This document shows, in pieces, positions 60,261 through 64,000 of a DNA stretch of 64,000 nt. Each line of letters begins with the position of its first letter. Position 1 is the first letter of the stretch. The DNA lies in NCBI GenBank assembly GCA_029891385.1, contig CM057227.1, positions 94,450,818 through 94,514,817 on the forward strand. Direction: 5' to 3'. Made by a program: the position numbers and the translations under genes. The DNA comes from Erythroxylum novogranatense. Its lineage: Eukaryota > Streptophyta > Magnoliopsida > Malpighiales > Erythroxylaceae. The notes below the pieces were generated by a model. It made no database searches. It saw only the letters and a list, made by a program, of their open reading frames with translations, and had not been told where the DNA came from.

Positions 60261-60598
60261 TTTATGGGATTGAGGTCAGTTTGGATGAAATTGTAGCAGG
60301 TTATGAGGCTATCACTCAATGTCGTGCTTCAAGCAAGTGGACAGGAAGAATACAGGTCAATTCTCTTGATATATTAGGGGCAAAAATTTGGTTGAAGAAG
60401 TAGAGGAACCTGCTTCTGAGCAAGCCATATTCATCAATGAACAATGTAAAGCTTGGTTTAACAAGAAAAAGAATCACAAATTTGTACTCGAAGTCTCAAT
60501 GGAGGAAGGTCTTGATGTAGCATACAATGTGAGGGTACACTTAGAAAAATGTCATTGAGGCAAACTATTGATTCTCAAGGGTGCATACTAACCAGCTG

Positions 60599-61438
60599 CG
60601 GTCAAACAATTTTATGCTAACCTCAGTGCAAAAGCTGATCAAGAACCACCTGTGCTCACTTCACGAGTCAATGGGAGAGCAGTGGTTATAATAAAAGAGC
60701 TAATTAATGGACATCTAGAGCTACCAGGGGGAGGCAATGTCCCATCCTTTGACAAATGAGCAAAATGTTCAAGTGATAATCAATGGGATAATTACGAGGC
60801 TATGTCTCGACTTGCGATTAGAGCCACTCAGCGATTTACAAATTAGTGTTTTTATATATACTGTAAATACCTTGACATCGGACTCTTATTAGCACACAAT
60901 GTGATGCCCAAAGCCAATGATTCAGAATACCTCCGCAACGAAGACTTATACATTCAGGATAAAATGTTTTTTCCAAGATGATAAATTTCAGGGCATTGTT
61001 ACTACCAAGATGATAATGACCTCGATGTGGCAAGTGGTGCACCACAAAGCAGAGATGAAGAGATTTGTGTTTCCAGTATTATTAAGCCAGCTATTTAGGC
61101 ATATCAAGGTCCTCAAAAGAGATGAAGAAGTGGCTTATACTACTGAGGTGGATGTCATCAATGTCGATAAAATGAAGGAATTTGAATACAGAGAAAATGG
61201 TCCTAATTGGTGGGTCAATCTACATCGGGAGAGGGACAATCCGAATGTCCCTACTGCATGGCAATCAAGAGCTAATCTAGCTCCAGGGAATAATCAGATT
61301 CTAGCTCAGATGCAAGAAGTTCGAGCAGAAATTAGAGATCTTCAAGAAGAAGTGGGCAATCTCACGGCTTCACAAGCCAGAATAGAAGATATGTTGAGGA
61401 CCTTCATGGAGCAACAACCACCTCCTTGGGGACAATGA
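60599..61438 (+). pseudogene. Athila/Tat-type accessory retroelement ORF (plant transposon protein-like)
   Basis: VKQFYANLSAKAD at 60601 followed by VVIIKELINGHLELPGGGN resembles the FYAN ... INxLYGLP block of the plant transposon protein family carried by Athila and Tat elements. After a stop near 60759 and a frame change, a 174-codon frame to 61438 continues with FVFPVLLSQLFRHI (the usual MLFPSLITALC position) and ends in a predicted coiled coil (ILAQMQEVRAEIRDLQEEVG to the TGA). Broken, with no sign of host function. Family recognition is from memory and moderate. Confidence 0.6.
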
Positions 61439-63294
61439 TATCATAAGGTCATAGGATTGCATTTGCATTTAAACTCTCATGCATGTAGTTGTGCAATTTA
61501 CTTTTAATCTCACCCTAGCTTTGAATTTTTTTGTTAGCAAATTGTAAGAATAACTTAAGTATTATTTTGATCTATCTCTATAATTTATATAGTTTGATGG
61601 AAGACATGAATACAAGGTGCGGAATTTGGTCAATCGGCTATTTCATGGGGTTTCTCTACCTTTACTCCCCATTTTGTAATTGCATTAAATTTTTTTTATC
61701 TTACATAATATTGAGGACAATGTTGATTCTAAGTGTGGGGGAGGATAAATTGATGGCCATGCTTGCACTATTTTGCATTGAATTATCTTACAATTTCTAA
61801 TTAAAAAAGTTTTGCATTAACTAATTATGTGTATTTTCATTAGGCATGTTTGCATAGTACTTCTTTCACACTCTAATTATCGCTATAATCCAATTTAATG
61901 AGTTAATTGCATTATGGATAAGATTGATCTTAAATAAGATACGTAATATGATTAAATTGATTACATACCTTGCCACAATTAGATGATGTAATGTTAAATT
62001 GATTGAATGAGCATGTTATTGAATGAGTAAACATCACCGAGTGAGCTATTTTGAGCCTAAAGGATTGCACTCACTCCTATTTTTCTTATGAGTGTATACT
62101 TTTCTTTTCTATGTATGTTTATTTGTAGAACTTACATTGCATCTTTTCGAGATTACATAATCATATATGGTATGTTCATGAAAGTGATAAAAGACACTAG
62201 GATTGAGCTTAAGCCAAATAGCAAACCCTTTTTACACACCAATCTCCTAGTGAACCCTTTGTGCCTAGTGATTGTATTTGAGCCTTGTTCTTTGTAAACC
62301 TATCCCAAAGAACCTTGAACCAAGAAAAACAAATTCATCCTTGTTCAATGGTTAACAGAGCTATAAACATTGTACATCCAATTTTCTTATTGATAGGTAT
62401 AGAAAGGAAGAAGTGTTGGGGGGGGGGGGGGTCTTTTATCGTAATTGAAGGAGCATGTTTTCAAAAAAGTATTTTAAAAAGATAAAGAAAACAAAAACAA
62501 ATAAAACAAAAACAAATAATAATAATTAATAAAGCGTGTTCACTTCAGTTTTCAAGGTGAAAGAATGATGGAAACTGTGTTAATAGAGTTGGTGGAGTTT
62601 CGTAATATTATGATTTTTGTGCACATTCTCAACAAATTTTGTCAATGATGATTGTAATATTTGTAGTTTCAGCTCTACTAATTATTGAATACTTAAGTCC
62701 TTATCCTCTCTTTCATAGCTTACTTTACCCCTTGGCACTATTACAATCAAAGGAATAAAGATCTTTTTTATTCATGGATATGCCATAGATGGGAGTAGTG
62801 GAGAAATAGATAAGATGCAAGCTTATGGTAAGAGACATGCATGAGAAGATGATTGAGAGGAATCCTTAAACACTTGTGTGAAGGTGAATGATTTATGAGA
62901 GAATTCGTTCATGGCATGTGATTTTAATTAATTGAAGCATTATGATGTCTTTTTGTTACTTAGTTGTGATCTAATTTATGAAGTATTATGTCGCTTTATG
63001 TCTATGTTTCAATTCTTACCTATAATGTTTTCAACTTATTAGATTGAGCTATGATGATGATTAGGTGTGGAATGGTGGAAAGGAAATGTTTGTGGGTATC
63101 ATTCATTTTAAGCAAACCCCCAGGAGACTATAACTCCTCCATTATGGACACTTAGTAGTTTAAAGGCTTGTGGCATATGCTAAATGCCACTGTACACTTA
63201 CAAAAGTGGAATCAAGAACTTGGTTAAGGATTTAGTAGTTAGTTTTCTTCTGTTTTTTCTTGAGGACAAGCAATAGTTTAAGTGTGGGAAATTT
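61439..63294 (+). other. 3' noncoding part of the edge retroelement
   Basis: No coding region. Two copies of the TTGAGGACAA ... AAGTGTGGG end signature occur, at 61711-61744 and 63260-63289, the second directly beside the LTR start. A run of 14 G lies at 62418-62431 and may be unreliable in length. Confidence 0.55.
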
Positions 63295-64000
63295 TGATAA
63301 GTCAAATTATTCGTATATAATTTTGAGATGAATTGGAACTCATGTGACTTATCTCTGAATTTAGAGCTTTCTTTGGTTATTTCTCACACATTTTGCTCAA
63401 TAGGTGCAAATGGATAGATTTTAGGCATGATGCATAACTTTTACTATAGATGTTGGATTAAGGTCATTCAAGTATACTTTCGAAGAGGACTCTGAGTTCT
63501 ACAACTTCCGTGAAAACTCCAAGGAGAGATTTTGTCATCTAAAAGGTCAATATTGCACGTTTTTGTAGATGCCTAAGGTATGTCTGCTAAACGGACATTA
63601 CCTGGCCAATTCCACTCCAGAGACCTGAGAAGGTTTGCTAAACAGACATAATGTCTGCTTAACGAACATTGCATGACCAACTTCACTCCAAAGACCTGAA
63701 AAGGTCCGCTCAGCAAACATAAAGTCTGCCTAACGGACTTTTTCGGCCTAAGGACGATTTGGTTTCTACTATTTACCAAAAACTAGGTTTCTTTGAGCTC
63801 AAGACACTATAAATATTCATTTTAATACCTAAAATAGGGGATTGGACACTAAAAATGAGGCTCGAACATAAGGAGGCACCCAAAAAGAGACAAAGGAGGA
63901 GTTTTTGAGGATTGCATCAAGCATTGGGATTAATCTTGTTTTGTGTTCTCTCTACCTTCTCTCTTTACTCTTTCTTGGATGTTGATTGTCATTATTTGTA
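63295..64000 (+). repeat. Partial LTR of the edge retroelement
   Basis: Begins TGATAAGTC right after the AGTGTGGGAAATTT purine tract. Contains the palindromic minisatellite (63580-63740) and a CTATAAATATTCA promoter-like site at about 63808. Cut by the window end, so its right border and target duplication are unseen. Confidence 0.6.
63580..63740. repeat. Minisatellite with palindromic core, right block
   Basis: Units at 63580, 63651 and a partial one at 63723 (period 71-72). Each junction forms an inverted repeat, for example GCTAAACAGACAT with ATGTCTGCTTAAC (11 of 13 pairs). Confidence 0.75.

Noticed and set aside
62418..62431. G14 run as a possible G-quadruplex or functional tract
   Set aside because: A single uninterrupted run next to noncoding retroelement sequence. 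Its length is likely unstable or a sequencing artefact.
63573..63779. 68-codon open frame on the - strand at the window end
   Set aside because: It reads through the 71-bp minisatellite, and its internal repetition comes from the DNA repeat.
1..64000. tRNA, rRNA or miRNA genes
   Set aside because: No convincing tRNA box pair or rRNA stretch was seen by eye. GGTATCAGAGC sites are retroelement primer-binding sites, not tRNA genes. A tRNAscan or covariance-model run would settle this.

Overview
This is nuclear DNA from a flowering plant, almost certainly a dicot. Three intron-containing genes match familiar Arabidopsis proteins, and the space between and beyond them is filled by plant LTR retrotransposons carrying tRNA-iMet or tRNA-Asp type primer-binding sites, plus MITEs and a TRIM. 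The species cannot be named from the sequence. About 12 kb is host gene space; most of the rest is layered transposon debris.

Genes, all on the + strand. (1) 1071-4106: five-exon family 8 glycosyltransferase of the PGSIP7/PGSIP8 type, with an N-terminal hydrophobic segment, a DAD metal site and a C-terminal multi-membrane block. (2) 8225-10517: five-exon secreted pectin methylesterase of the PME53 type, with no pro-region. (3) 30270-35060: seven-exon plastid RIBA protein (DHBP synthase plus GTP cyclohydrolase II), which starts riboflavin synthesis. In all three, exon phases join into one open frame (468, 365 and 566 residues). The genes are unrelated in pathway and show no sign of clustering.

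Mobile DNA. 4514-4892 is a TRIM. A foldback MITE family occurs at 6660, 7648 and 27989. 10919-13962 is an LTR-gag-LTR-gag-LTR tandem of a gag-only (TR-GAG-like) element on the - strand. 15720-17677 is a truncated copia element on the - strand; its LTR (from 17678) is split by a solo LTR (17911-19679, TSD TCACT) and then by a full but decayed + strand copia element (20126-26785, TSD TGTCG). From 35227 to 58988 there is a three-level nest: an Athila-type element 167 bp past the RIBA stop codon, a 4.2-kb gypsy-type solo LTR inside it (39623-53478), and a 9.6-kb - strand copia element inside that LTR (39759-49365, TSD CACAT). The solo LTR at 17911 belongs to the same family as the 9.6-kb copia element. 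From about 59.4 kb to the window end lies another degenerate gypsy-type element that runs off the edge.

Most unusual structure: the 9.6-kb copia element has a 2.1-kb leader between primer-binding site and gag. In it, ten perfect copies of a 10-bp palindrome occur at alternating short and long spacing, followed by four small hairpins whose stems show compensatory base changes and by a nested stem-loop. This looks like a structured RNA region at the place where retroelements keep dimerisation and packaging signals; that function is inference. Single-base deletions dominate the difference between this element's two LTRs, so some frame breaks inside it may be assembly errors.
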